From assembly GCA_018857735.1 (NCBI GenBank), contig JABMCL010001811.1:397501-461500 (forward strand): DNA of 64,000 nucleotides, given 5' to 3'. The notes beneath the pieces were generated by a model. It had not been told where the DNA came from and ran no database searches. It saw nothing but the letters and a program-made list of their open reading frames with translations. This stretch comes from Alviniconcha marisindica. Taxonomy: Eukaryota > Mollusca > Gastropoda > Provannidae. Of the stretch, positions 35,346 to 46,549 are shown piece by piece. Each line of letters begins with the position of its first letter. Within the stretch, counting starts at the first letter, position 1. A program made the position numbers and the translations under genes.

Positions 35346-36539
35346 ATTGTGTACGTGCGCTTGCGCTGGTGTGTGTGTTATAGACCATGAGCCAGCCTAT
35401 ACCCCCCTCCCCCCACGCCCCCTCCCCCCCCCCCCACATGGTAATACCTGGGTACCTTGACCATCAAAGTACACAGTTCAGGTTGTCTGCAAGTTAGCTG
35501 TTGCTGTTTGTGTCTGCGGTGCTGGTTCTAATAAATGCATTATATGGAATTCCAAATTGCGATGACCTTGTCTCTTAGCAACTCATTTATTATGACAAAA
35601 AAGGCCATTTCCATATATTATTTTATTGTTTGAACAGTTGCAGCTTTCCGTTTCTCTTTGTCTTAAATGTGTCCTTGTTATTGGGCACTGCAGACGCAGA
35701 AATATTAAGGTCCCCTCTGTTAAAAACCCAGAGCTGACGAATGTTTTCCCTTTAAAGCACTGAGTAGGTCAGAATATAGCCAAGTATGCTTAGTCAGCGC
35801 CATAATTTGTTCCTTGTCCTAATTTCCGCTTCCCCGGTCCATTCAACTTTATTTTTTCCAAATCCTCTCCACACTTTTCAATTGCGTTAATCTTGGCTGA
35901 AGCGAATTCCCGCCTCAGTCTGCGAAAATAAATAGGGCACACTGCTCATAGTCAACTGAGTTAAGCCGGTTCTCATGTTGAGTGCCTGCAGAATATAAAT
36001 AGGCACCAAAACATGTGTTACCGTGCCTCAAAAAAGGTAATTTAGACATACTTGTGATCTGATCAATTGTTGTTTAATTTTGTACTGAATGCGTTACAGG
36101 GAATTTGTCTGGAAGTATCTTTTGCAGTTGTAGATAATGATATGTGCTAATTATTGACTGTTTTGGCTGGGATGTTTGCTATTGACTGTGTTCTGTGTAT
36201 AGCAGTGAGCCAGCTTTTTGCTTGTGTTTTGGTTCCTTGCGTTTCCAACTGGTGTGAAAAAAATGACTGTGATTTGTCCTGAGGTGACTATGTGCAATGG
36301 TCCAGTCCTGTATGGTGGATGAAATATATGATATATACCGAATCTGCATGGGAACCACACATTGTGCTACTTTAGGAACGACTGCAGAATTTTGAAACAA
36401 AAGAACCCATCAGAAGGGAGTGATGTAAGCTCCTCAAAAAAGCGAGAACAGCAAATCCTTCAGCAACGACAATGCTAGCTGTTGCCCAGTGACAGATGTC
36501 TTTTTCGTGAAAAGTCTCGAATCACAAGGAAACAAAATG
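35346..36539. other. Noncoding stretch
   Basis: C-rich tract at 35401-35437; otherwise no feature recognised. Confidence 0.4.
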
Positions 36540-37290
36540 TTGAAAACATTAGTCAAATGTATGATAAAAACAGCTGAGTCACAAGAAAACAAGATCAGCA
36601 CATCCTTTTGAAGGTGCAAGATACTGACTTGGCTGCTCGAGAAGCACATTACCATGCCACCTGTCGGAGAGATTACACTCGAGAGGATGACAGACAGCAC
36701 GAAACCACCAAAGACACTAAAAGTATTGAAGAGCAAGCTTCCAACAAGACCATATATTTTCAGTACATCTTTCAGTATGTTATGCGCAGAATCGTTTAGA
36801 GATAAAGAGATTACCACGTTAAGGAAAAATTATGAAACTGGAACATTCCACGCATCTTCTCGTAGAGGTAAATAAGTGATAGATGTCAACAAAATGTGTC
36901 AACACACCTCATCCTTGTTGAACAGTCACAACGCCACCATGCAGCGATGCATTAATAATTCACATCAAAAGGGCCAACTTTCAAGCACTCTTGATATTCC
37001 GCAGTTAAGGCAACTAGAACCATTCCTCGAGCTTGGCTTGCATAATGTGAATGGAAAAATGGGAGGTATACTTGACAGACTGTTCCTTCATGCCACAAGA
37101 CCTGGTTGAAATCCAGGTGGAGCAGCCCCAAAAGAATACCCAGAGCCTGAGAATCTTGACTGCTTCAGGTCTGAGGCTGACATATGTATGTCTAAGCTGG
37201 ACATTCAGTGTCACTCAAAGTAAGGGACATTCAGGTTTGGCAACCTTCTATGGCATTGGCTTTGGTGCCTGTGGCTATAATGATAAGCAG
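36540..37290 (+). pseudogene. N-terminal fragment of an unnamed repeat-associated invertebrate gene family
   Basis: The frame contains KTAESQENKIST, then LKVQDTDLAAREAHYHATCR and RDYTREDDRQHE, and after a frame change SFRDKEITTLRKNYE. The signature (D/E)xAAREAxYHxxCRRDYTR is one I know from uncharacterised, multi-copy proteins of molluscs and cnidarians, where it precedes regions like those at 44.1-46.5 kb. Downstream, with more slips, PFLELGLHNVNGKMGG and APKEYPEPENLDCFRSEADI may be further pieces. The His-x3-Cys-Arg-Arg cluster suggests a metal-binding motif, which is inference only. The function is unknown. Confidence 0.5.
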
Positions 37291-38270
37291 TAAGAAATAA
37301 GGAGAGTAATGCATTTTTTAAATATTTTTTTTATATCAAAGTTAGATAAGAATTTCAGAAAGTCAATAATGATTTGTGAAATCACTGACAGTGTACACAA
37401 TCACTTTTGTGAATATCTTTGACATTTCTAGCTGTTCGTCTGTATTCTTGGCATAATAGCAAAGAGCCTGCTGACTGCAAGCTGATACATGAAACTGTCC
37501 AGCATTTGCATGCTGAATTAAGCCAAACCAGAGGTGCCATACAGTGGCATCAGTTTAATGGCTCCTAAACCTAAACTCTTTTACTCAGACATAACAAAGG
37601 CAAAACTGGTCAGTTTTACACACATCGGGCATGTTTTTTGCCTGTCTTCCATGGGGTGTAGAGTACTGTGAAACTGATTTCGAATTAAATGGAGGTAGAC
37701 CAGTGAATAAGCCAGCACCTGCAACTGTTTTGTGGAAGTAGTTTATGGAGGTTTGAACATATGTGCATTTTTGTAAAAGGTTGCTTAACTTTTGAACTTG
37801 AGTACATTCTATTCCGTGACATCATCCATTAATGCAGTTGTTAATCAGACATTCTCTGTGACTCTCTTAGACACCATGATACATTTGGTGGTAAATGAAA
37901 CACTTTTGTTCAATATTTTTACACGAGCATTGTACAAAATTATGCAACGTGACATTGTTTTCTTTTTTAATACTTCATTAATCCCACGTGCATAATTCAG
38001 GCCATCATACCTGGGTAAGACAACAGCAGACGCAAGAGCAGTGCTTCCCATTGGTACCAGCATGTGCAGTATTTTTGTGTGTTCAAAGAATAGTATAGCT
38101 GCCTGTTGTTTGGGATTTGTAAGGGACACGCCCATTTTAATCCATGCGATTAAGCTGCTATGTACCATCTCAGATAATCCCTAAAAGCAGAGTAGTTCAT
38201 CTCGCAGACAAGCAGATATTAAAAAGACACACACTGAGCTATCCAAAAATCATTGACTCCAAAAATCCTC
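37291..38270. other. AT-rich noncoding stretch
   Basis: No feature recognised. Confidence 0.4.
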
Positions 38271-38327
38271 GGGGGGAGGGGGGGGGGGGGAGGGGGTGGG
38301 GGGGGGGGAGGGGGTGGATAGTACTCT

Positions 38328-38376
<49 letters not shown>

Positions 38377-38408
38377 TGTGGTGTGTGTGGTGTGTGTGTG
38401 TGTGTGGT
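38271..38408. repeat. G-rich block followed by (TG)n
   Basis: 38271-38318 consists of G runs separated by single A or T, a strong G-quadruplex candidate on the plus strand; TG dinucleotides with GG slips follow at 38330-38408. Confidence 0.94.
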
Positions 38409-38429
38409 GATTTTTTTATGTTATCATTA

Positions 38430-38652
38430 TTTGTAACTTTGTATTTTATTTTTACATTTTGCCATGTATAGTTCCACTTTTGGGAAGGTGTGGGTGGGTA
38501 GAGCTGTTTGTACTTTTTTGGTATGAGTGTCCTTTGGTAGTTTTAGCTTGTGAGAGCTTACATGTATGCACTGTGTATATCTGGCGCTGTGAACACGCAA
38601 GGTTTTGTGTGGAAGTGTTTTATGCGCTATATATAAATTTTCATTCATTCAT
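38430..38652 (+). repeat. Retroelement 3' end with (CATT)n tail
   Basis: Ends GTGTTTTATGCGCTATATAT, AAATTTT(CATT)n. This is the GCGCTATATAAA...tetramer ending of CR1/L2-like LINEs or their SINEs. No coding part is recognised upstream. Confidence 0.5.
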
Positions 38653-39093
38653 TACTGATAATCCATAACGCACATGTTCTCACTCTTTCCAAATCGCAGA
38701 GCACTTTTGGTTATTCTGTTCAATCTATCAGGACAAACGTCTACATACAATTATATGAACTACAAGTTACCTATTCTTACATGCGAACCTTTCTTTTCCG
38801 TGGACACCATGCAAGCGAAACTATATTTAAAAATGTACAGGAATAGGCCAGACATTTCAGTTTCAGCTCCTGGCTACTTGTTTGAACTCTAAAATTTGCA
38901 AACCAACCCACCAGCTACGCTCTTCTTCTGATACTTCCATTCTGTCTCCCTCTGTGCGCACTCATTCGCTTTTTCTTTATATGCTGAATAATCAGTCTGG
39001 AACAGTCAGCCATTGGAAAGTTAGGTCATAAAACATGTTCTCGTCGTTCAAATCATTCCTGAAATCTCACTCGTTCAACCTATCTTACTCTGT

Positions 39094-39101
<8 letters not shown>

Positions 39102-39169
<68 letters not shown>
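39102..39169. repeat. (TG)n microsatellite
   Basis: Pure TG dinucleotides. Confidence 0.96.
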
Positions 39170-39173
<4 letters not shown>

Positions 39174-39482
39174 ATTTCAAATACAATATCTGAACTATTA
39201 ATGTATCGTCTTTATTCCAACTTCTTCTTCTTCTTCTCCTCAAAGCGAAACAATCCGTGGAAAGGACCTTGTCTCTGCAGAGTTCCATGTTTCAGTTTTT
39301 GCCATGTGATGCTTCTCATGGCTTAAAACTCGTAACTCCAGACTGGTACATATGAATCTCAAATCGCACATGGTACTGTGCCTCCGAGGGGAATCAGACC
39401 CAGCTGCTATTCAAGGTTCGAGCCTTGGGCCATCAGTCTAATTAAAGAAGAGAGACTGACAGACAGACAGGCAGACAGAGAG

Positions 39483-39690
39483 GTGGACCAGTTTGGCAGT
39501 GATAAGGAGCTCGGCTGTCCGTTACGAGCAGATGTCGGTTCGATTCCGCGCCTCGGCTGTCCCTTTTCTTCAAATGTTGTGGTTTATGCATACTGTCTTG
39601 TGACTTTGCCCCTCGCAATTAAGGAAACAATCAAATGGTTATCATCAATGCCCATCTCAATGCAGAAATCATTCTGGTGGTGACAGTGTA
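39483..39690 (+). mobile_element. tRNA-derived SINE, type I (copy 2)
   Basis: The B box GGTTCGATTCC at 39537-39547 matches the tRNA consensus exactly; the A-box region TTGGCAGTGATAAG is at about 39493. The body CTTTTCTTCAAATGTTGTGG, CTGTCTTGTGACTTTGCCC, GCCCATCTCAATGCAGAAAT and CATTCTGGTGGTGACAGTG matches copy 1 at 7936-8137. A GA microsatellite follows at the 3' end. Confidence 0.82.
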
Positions 39691-39701
39691 GCGTTATAGT
39701 T

Positions 39702-39702
<1 letters not shown>

Positions 39703-39787
<85 letters not shown>
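39703..39787. repeat. (GA)n microsatellite
   Basis: Pure GA dinucleotides at the 3' edge of the SINE. Confidence 0.96.
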
Positions 39788-39789
<2 letters not shown>

Positions 39790-40125
39790 AATCTCAAGAA
39801 AAATGCTAATTTCACTTGAGTTTCACGGTACAGGTGTGCATTTAATTTTATCACAGACTTAGCGGGACGTTTATTACAAGCGCACAGGTTGCCTCTATTA
39901 CCTCTGCTGACTGCCAACTGGGCGTAAGTCATTCACAGCACACATCGATGCAGTGAGGTGTGGAGCAGCGGGAGGTGTGTGCAAATCCAACAACTGTTAT
40001 TATGACACCCGCCACGCCACAACTGTCGCACTCTTCCTGCGCCCGCAACGTCTGCAACTACCAACATCTGACAGCTGCTACTGCCTGCAAATTGGCAAGA
40101 CATAATTATATATATATATAGAGAG

Positions 40126-40128
<3 letters not shown>

Positions 40129-40181
<53 letters not shown>
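40129..40181. repeat. (TA)n(GA)n(TG)n microsatellite
   Basis: Short TA and GA runs at 40108-40128 lead into TG dinucleotides. Confidence 0.95.
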
Positions 40182-40182
<1 letters not shown>

Positions 40183-40455
40183 ATGATGTCTGTCCGTGGA
40201 ACAGGGCTCTTTTTCCCAAATGATACGGCTGCATGGTATTTTTACCAAACCGCAATTCGAGTGGAGTGTGGAGAGCCCTGTCCCACGCTCAACTGCGGAT
40301 TTCGATTATATTCTACAGAAATTCTTGTTTTCCTTACACTTTGGAAATCTTCCCCATTTACCACATGTGTATGTGAATCGTTACACGCACGTGGTAATAA
40401 TTTATGGCGCCGCATTTCGTGAGTGCCCGGAGTGCTTACAAAGGCTGGACGGACA

Positions 40456-40459
40456 TACA

Positions 40460-40539
<80 letters not shown>
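40456..40539. repeat. (CA)n microsatellite
   Basis: CA dinucleotides in the 3' region of the adjacent minus-strand LINE. Confidence 0.95.
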
Positions 40540-40543
<4 letters not shown>

Positions 40544-40579
40544 AGCAAACAAACACACTAAAAAAGCATGCGTTGCTGC

Positions 40580-40815
40580 TGATGGGTTGGTAGAATGAGA
40601 AGAAAGAAAACGACAAAGCAGTATGTAGAGGAGAAGAGATGGGTTTTCAACTTTGACTTAAAAGAAGAGAGTGAAGACGAATGCCTGACAGAGACAGGAC
40701 GTGTTCCAGATCACAGGTCCGATATATTGAAAGGATCTGACCCCCAGCGTCCTCCTGCCCATCCTCGGAACACGGAATATCCGAGTATCTGAGACTGAGC
40801 GAAGAGAGAGGGAAG
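40580..40815 (-). mobile_element. 3' fragment of a CR1/L2-like LINE (minus strand)
   Basis: On the minus strand LRSVSDTRIFRVPRMGRRTL, GVRSFQYIGPVIWNT is the C-terminal signature of L2-like ORF2 (LRSSSDTRxLRIPRxRxxxxGxRSFxYxxPxxWNxLP). A slip follows WNT, then the frame ends in a SLSSFKSKLKTHLF-like stretch of which only traces (FKVENPS region) are left. No polymerase core is present. Confidence 0.65.
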
Positions 40816-41251
40816 GAGAGCAGAGATGAAGCAAAATACGTTGGTTTTGTTGTTTTGTTTTTGTTTTTGTTTTGTTATTGCTGTTGTTTTTGTTTTGTCT
40901 TTGTTGCTCGTGAGTCATATTTTTGATAGTAGCAGTGACAACAGCTTCGACTCAAGGATGTCAAGAAGCGCTCAAAATAAAAGAACAATAAAATATGTGC
41001 ACGCTAAATCAGGATCTGCTGAATAACAGGGATGCCATTTATTTACGTGAAAAACAACAGTATTTTCATTTTAAATCATTGTTAGTGTTTTTGTTAATCG
41101 ATTATGCAGTTCTGACTTGCTCTCTTGCTTCCTCATCGGATTTCCTAGGGTTTGATTGCTTGCATTAGTCGCACTCTGTGTCACCGACATAATTAAAAAC
41201 TGATATATATATTCCATTCTTAGCAACATACGCCGCGTTGTTGACGCTAGT

Positions 41252-41366
41252 GGCACACATGCCATGACGTGAAAACTGCGTCACTTCGCACAAACCTCCT
41301 CGAGAAACGGCACACATGCCATGACGTGCAAACTGCGTCACTTCGCACAAACCTCCTCGAGAAACG
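41252..41366. repeat. 57-bp tandem duplication
   Basis: GGCACACATGCCATGACGTG ... CTCCTCGAGAAAC occurs twice head to tail, almost identical. It abuts the Kolobok-like element: the second unit ends 4 bp before its TTAA. Confidence 0.9.
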
Positions 41367-41373
41367 TCCTTAA

Positions 41374-42168
41374 AGTAAAAGTCCAAGGTTTTTAAGTATG
41401 CAAAATGACCATCGAAATGATTGACAAATGAGTCACTAGTTTCAGATTTAATGAAATAAAAAAATAAAAAATGTTTAATTGGGTTTTTAATCGATTTTAT
41501 TTTCTGTAGGCTTTACTTTCCCGGAAGTGACGTCAGTCTGGGGAGTCAGTGCGGTTGCCATCTTAGATTCTTCAGTAAACTGTGTATGCGTGTGGTCGAC
41601 AAAAAGTTAACTATGCCGGCCTACTGTGTTGCTGCGAACTGTAACAATTCGCAGACGACCCCAGGTATAACAATGCACGAGCTCCCGCGCAATCGACCCG
41701 CAGTGAGGCGAAAGTGGATTAAATTTATACAATTCAAACGAGCTGACTTTCTTGCTGCGCCGCATCAGCAAATTTGTGTAGCGAGCACTTCAGTGAGTGC
41801 GATTTCGCAAACCCCATGGAATACCGCATGGGGTTTGCTTCGAAGCTGACACGATGTTCCGGTATTCTTTCAAAATCCTGCCTGACAGGCTCAAACTGAT
41901 ACGGCTGTATCCTTGTGGGTCTCTCGGGCAAAGTATCAGGTTCGTCTTCGGAGCTCGAGTTTGCCATTTTGCAGCGACTCCCCAGAGTGACGTAGTAGGC
42001 ATATGGTCACGTGATTTGCGCGTCATGGCGACGCTTTCGGTTCGACAGAAAATGCCTTTTTTCGTGCATTTATGACCCTCAGATCACAGTTTCACCTACT
42101 CATCATCGTTCTCAGCGAGCTTTAACGGAAATCGTGTCAAAAATAACCCCTAAGCTTGGACTTGTCCT
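41374..42168 (+). mobile_element. Kolobok-like non-autonomous element (TTAA target duplication)
   Basis: TTAA at 41370-41373 and 42169-42172 flanks the element. The left end begins AGTAAAAGTCCAAGG; the right end read inward begins AGGACAAGTCCAAGC, so the inverted repeats agree in 12 of 15 positions. A second internal inverted pair, GTCTGGGGAGTC (41533 region) against GACTCCCCAGAG (41958 region), extends the palindromic character. It carries a THAP domain at 41613. TTAA target duplications together with a THAP domain are the hallmarks of the Kolobok superfamily. At 795 bp it lacks a DDE domain, so it is an internally deleted derivative. Confidence 0.72.
41613..41891 (+). pseudogene. THAP domain with 2-base frameshift, in Kolobok-like element
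   Basis: From ATG at 41613: MPAYCVAANCNN gives the first zinc pair (C-x4-C), then GITMHELPRN, RRKWIKFIQFKRADF and PHQQIC, the third cysteine. Two extra bases (a GT duplication in TTGTGTAGCG, about 41776) shift the frame; the other frame continues SEHFSECDFANPMEYRMGFA, which supplies the expected C-x2-H (C-S-E-H-F). So the C2CH set is complete apart from the shift. The domain would bind transposon ends in a sequence-specific way. A further upstream in-frame ATG at 41586 is unlikely to be the start, because the domain begins at M-P-x-Y/C in this family. Transposase catalytic parts are absent. Confidence 0.78.
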
Positions 42169-42396
42169 TTAAAGCCTGCCATCCATGAAAAGTATGTTAT
42201 ATGAAATTAGTCCCGTCAGCTGCTTCAATCGTGCATTAGTAAAGCTAATGGGCTAGTTGCATGTTATGCAGAGCACATATCAGAAAGTAGATCTGTCTAC
42301 TCCCTGAAATTGCTTCCCTTCCGTTTTCAGTGTCATGTTTATATAGATCTACTCCTTGAAGTTGCTTCCCCTCCCTTTTCAGTTTTATGTTTACAC

Positions 42397-42456
<60 letters not shown>

Positions 42457-42551
42457 GTAATAATATTAATAATAGGTACTTAGAGCGCCTAACCCGCACA
42501 GGCCTTAGCGCTTACACATTCTTTAAATGTACACGTTTTCAAGATTTAGTG

Positions 42552-42627
<76 letters not shown>

Positions 42628-42665
42628 ACACACACAGAGAGCGAGAGAGAGGGGGGGGGGGGGGG
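42397..42665. repeat. (CTA)n, AAT run, (CA)n and poly-G cluster
   Basis: About 20 CTA trinucleotides (42397-42456), then AATAATATTAATAATAGG, a short LINE 3' end (TACTTAGAGCGCCTAACC), CA dinucleotides at 42554-42636, GA and about 15 G. On the minus strand this is the 3' untranslated part and tail of the LINE that follows. Confidence 0.85.
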
Positions 42666-42677
42666 TCGTATATCAGG

Positions 42678-43400
42678 TCAATGGGACTGAGGAAAAGGTT
42701 TTTGAAAAGAGAAAGGTTTTCCGGGAAGATTTAAAAGAACTGACAGAGGTAAAATGACGGGCGTTGAGTTGAGTTGGTTCCAGACAGCTGGAGCCTGGTA
42801 AGAGAAAGAGCGCTGACCACTGGACTTTGTTTGGGTGGATGGTATTCTGAATACTTGGGTGAGAGAAGAGCGGAGCTGCTGGGAAGGAGTGTAAAGGTGA
42901 AGAAGTTCTGAAAGGTAGATGGGGGCTTGATGAAAAATGATCTTAAAGGATAGCAAAGACAACTTGTATTCGATCCTCTGCTCAATAGGCAGCCAGTGAA
43001 GAGAATAAAGTATAGGAGTGACGTGGGCGGATCTGGATGTTCTGAAAACGAGTCTTGCGGCATTGTTCTGTACTTTTTGGAGTTTAGAAAGGACAGCCCG
43101 CCAAAAGCGAGTTGCAGTAATCTAGTCTTGAAAGAATAAACGCACACAACAGTTTTTTTGTGACTCCTTCGGACAGACAGTGGCGTATTGCATTAATCCG
43201 GCGAGGATCCAGATGGTATATACGACAAACGGAGATGTGTTGTTGGACAGAGAGAGTAGGATCAAGACAGACACATAGGTTGCGACCTGTGGTAACAAGT
43301 TTGATGCCAGAGCCTTCCAGGATTATTAGTGAGCTTGTTAAGACGATAGATTGAGAAGCAGTTTGCAAATTGGGGTAGAAGCATACAGATTTTTCTAAAC
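42678..43400 (-). pseudogene. LINE reverse transcriptase C-terminal half, degenerate
   Basis: Reading down from 43400: GRNLCVCLDPTLSVQQHISV, CRIYHLDPRRINAIRHCLSE, then LLCAFILSRLDYCNSLLAGC, the thumb signature of CR1/L2 ORF2; after a slip, a PVEQRIEYKLSLLSFKII stretch, IYLSELLHLYTPSQQLRSS and SGQRSFSYQAPAVWNQL, the C-terminal module. The polymerase palm with its catalytic Asp pair is missing because of 5' truncation. At least two frameshifts (near 43090 and 42960) make it non-functional. Confidence 0.8.
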
Positions 43401-43460
43401 TGTGTGGTATAGCATATAGATTGATATTTTAAATGGAAGGAAGGTTGAAGGTCGCTTTTT

Positions 43461-43499
43461 AGGTCACCGTGACCTTGATAATTTAGGTCACCGTGAAAA
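43461..43499. promoter_or_regulatory. Perfect AGGTCA inverted-repeat-3 site plus half-copy
   Basis: AGGTCACCGTGACCT at 43461-43475 is a full 15-bp palindrome of two AGGTCA half-sites separated by three bases, the consensus estrogen-response-element architecture for nuclear receptors. A second AGGTCACCGTGA follows at 43485. No promoter or gene is seen nearby, so the function is open; chance or repeat origin is possible. Confidence 0.35.
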
Positions 43500-43582
43500 T
43501 CATATGATATTCTCAGTATCTCTGACAGTCTGTTTTTAAACCCCAAGTGCAATACTAGTAACTGTACAATGGTTGCGCTTTA

Positions 43583-43585
43583 CAC

Positions 43586-43651
<66 letters not shown>
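43583..43651. repeat. (CA)n microsatellite
   Basis: Pure CA dinucleotides. Confidence 0.96.
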
Positions 43652-43652
<1 letters not shown>

Positions 43653-43689
43653 GTAAGTAAAGTGTTTTAAATGTACATTAAGATGCTAA

Positions 43690-43900
43690 AAATAGGTCAA
43701 TTGATAAAAAAGAGACTTATAATTATATTTTGATTGTGTTCATTGTAACACTATATTCTTTATAGAAAAACACAATGTTTGTGGATCGTGTGGAACAAAA
43801 GGTCACAACAAATCCGAAACTAGGTCAAAATCATAAAAGTGGGTCAACTGAAGAAGCAGATGTCTAATTATGTTTTGATTGTGTTCATTGTAACCTTATG
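43690..43900. repeat. Diverged duplication around TTTTGATTGTGTTCATTGTA
   Basis: AATAGGTCAATTGA ... ATTATATTTTGATTGTGTTC (43690-43751) is repeated as GTGGGTCAACTGA ... ATTATGTTTTGATTGTGTTC (43841-43895), about 150 bp apart. Confidence 0.7.
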
Positions 43901-44089
43901 GACGGGCGGTGGATGTATGAAATGGTGATATATGTGTTTTAATGGAACCCTCGAGAAATCTGCAGACTATCAATTCAGAAGTCACAATTAATCCAATGTT
44001 CCGACAGGACTGAGTAAATTCATAACTTGAACAGAAATGAAGTTGCAACAACTCAAAATCGGCTGGAAGATTGGAATGCTGTCATCAAG

Positions 44090-46530
44090 CTAGTCTGCAT
44101 TGCAGTCTCCAAAGTAGCATAAGGCAGTACATGGGAAGTTGGCAGCTGCACACTTGCATCTTGTTTTACAGTCTTGTTTGCAGCCACAGTGGATCGGCTC
44201 GTAGTACGAGTCCTCAGCCTGACGAAGTGTTGTCCATAGTGGCTTCCATAGTTTTCCTTGGTCCATCCCCAGGCGGATGGAAATGGCAACCTTGGTGCTC
44301 TGTGGAGATATATATGTGTTGATGGCTTTGCATCGTTGGGAGAACAGCTTTTGCCCTGCTGCATTCACTGTTGTCACTGCACTGTTCTTTTCATACATGA
44401 ACACAACAAATTGCTCAAGCTTCTCAAATGCATCTTGTGACAGATTCGCTTTCTCAGTACCAAGTTCTAAAAAAGCCAACGCCACCGTAGGGAGTGCTTT
44501 CCATGTGTTTGAGGCCTTCAGTTTTTCTTTCCAGCCAAAGAATGAGACCGTGTCACATTCAGTTTCAGCGTGAAAGGCAGGCAAAGCTCTTGATTTATCT
44601 GCACCAAGACTTGAAGCAATCGCGTGGGCTGCAATGTATCTGAAATGTAACCACAGCTCTTCCACCTTTATTTCTTCAACGACAGAAATTGCAAGTACAA
44701 CAACGTCAGTGTTAACAATTCGTATTATTATTTTCTTCTGCAGCATGAAGACATACTCGTGTGTCGGCCTCTTCGTGGGTGTATCCACTCGTATGTTCAG
44801 GTCTACTTCTGTGGATGATGAGACCACGCTGTCACCGCAAGTAGAGACGAGTATTTTGCGAGAAACTGGAGTTCTTTCAATTTCTTTGGAAAGAAAGCAA
44901 AACAGGTCACTTTTGTTCTCATCGTTCTTCAAGAAGCTCTTCCAGGTGGAAGGTAATGGTGCCAAAGGTAACACCTTACGACGTTGACCTTGGCCCCGTT
45001 TGCTTCTTGTTCCGGCCTTCAAGCTGTCTGCGAGATAAACGTCCCAAACAATATCCAAACGTCGAACACTCTGAAGTTGTCCAAAAATGTAAGGCAAGAA
45101 GACGCTGTCAGTCCTGGAAAGTGTTTGATGTCCTGGGTGAGAGCATTGAGCAACAAATGCACTGTCAAGGATCATCACATCTGCTTCAGATGAGCGGTCT
45201 TTGCTGACCAGTTGTTCCTCTTCCTGCGTACAAGGTTCAAGCTCAGTTCCACTGATAAAATCAGAAAGCATTTCAATGGCGATATCATACGTGACAGGGT
45301 CAACCGTCTCTTCATAATCAGTGTTGTTTGTTTCATCTACCAGGCCTTCTTCCTCATCAGCATTTCCAGAACCAAGAGGGAAGCGTTCAAGACATTTCAG
45401 CAAGTTTGCCTTTTTACCTGTCCGCATATCATCCAGTTTGCTCAATGATGGTGGTGTTGGCTGGTTTTCGTGCCTGAAAAATTCTGGCAGGTCCGCTTTC
45501 CTTGTCTGGCATGCAATGTAAAGCCGCGAAAACAACGAGCAGCCGTTGCGGAGGATTGTCAGGGAAGATTTCTGAGTCTTCCGTTGTTGCACAAACACGT
45601 GCAGCTTGTTCTTTCGCAGAGGCATTTTGATTGGTTTTGTTCTCTTTTCGAGCCTTTCCTCAACAACGTTGTTATATTGCTGTATCCCACTGGTGATGAC
45701 TGAGCTAACTGCAGTCATGGCAGCCGCGTCTACAATGACTTTGGAGTCCAGGGCGAAGAGGCATCCTCCATCGTCTTCAAATGGATTTTCAGCTTCCTCA
45801 AAAGAAACAACAAGAGCTTGAACGTTTATCTCAGCTGAAGGCTTTTGCGGTGCATGGCTTTGCTCATGGTGATCCATGCAGTCTGCACTTTTGGATGTCA
45901 TGCTACGCTCGAAGCTTCTGAGCAAACGAGCAATCTGTGGCCCCGCAGTCACCCATCGTCTCAAAGCACCTGGATTGCTGGCAAGTCCTACAGCACCTCC
46001 ATTTCCTTTTAACATCGCATTATACTGCTCATGTGCTTGGTCATGTGCTTGTGCACAACAAATCCATCATTGCAAAAGGCTTGATACACTGATGGGTGCC
46101 TCCGAGTTGACACATATGTCACGACGGTACACTGATAACCATGTGGCGTAGTTGATGTCGTCAAGGGCAAAACAAAAACAACATGGTAACAGCTTTGTCA
46201 GTTGAAGTATGCAGTTCGGATGGATTGAGTGAACTGAAGAATGCTCAGCTCTATCTCCAGCACACAGTTCCGATATGGAAACTTCGGCTGCTCCTGATGT
46301 TTCTTGGACCAGTCTTCCAATGTCTCACTTTTGTCCTCCCTTTTCTCAAATGCTATGTGCTGCAAGATGTAGAGTGCAGCAGCAGTGAAGTTTCATGCCA
46401 AGGTAGACTGGAATGGGCGTCTCTTTGGGTTTTGTATGGCGACGAGTTTGTGTCTGTGTCGTTTTTGCTATTGAATATCATCAGCTGGGAGATTGTTGAT
46501 GCAGTCTGTGTTTGAAAAGAACCTGCCAGA
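44090..46530 (-). pseudogene. Unnamed repeat-associated protein with PIN/XPG-like and Cys-rich regions
   Basis: A 641-codon frame (46015-44090) is open on the minus strand. Its N-terminus continues upstream in frame as AQAHDQAHEQYNAMLKGNGG, and older pieces (INYATWLSVY near 46150; LPVYLGMKLH near 46400; ASTISQLMIFNS near 46480) lie upstream in shifted frames, so the original protein was larger and began further right. Along the frame: GNGGAVGLASNPGALRRW; an acidic linker; IIIRIVNTDVVVLAI; FRYIAAHAIASSLG; LPAFHAETECDTVSFFG; PLWTTLRQAEDSYYE; and a final HCGCKQDCKTRCKC/CTALC cysteine cluster. The DTDVVVL and (G)CDT motifs resemble the acidic sites of PIN/XPG-type nucleases. Here the expected EADTR before YVFMLQ is deleted and GCD is ECD, so catalysis is doubtful. 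The family is common and multi-copy in marine invertebrates; function unknown. Confidence 0.55.
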
Positions 46531-46547
46531 ACAACACCCTCGGTCTG

Positions 46548-46549
<2 letters not shown>

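Larger units (their letters stand above)
42460..43500 (-). mobile_element. 5'-truncated CR1/L2-like LINE (minus strand)
   Basis: Coding remnants at 42678-43400 run on the minus strand toward the AAT/CTA tail at 42397-42475. The order and orientation of motifs fit one insertion. Confidence 0.75.
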
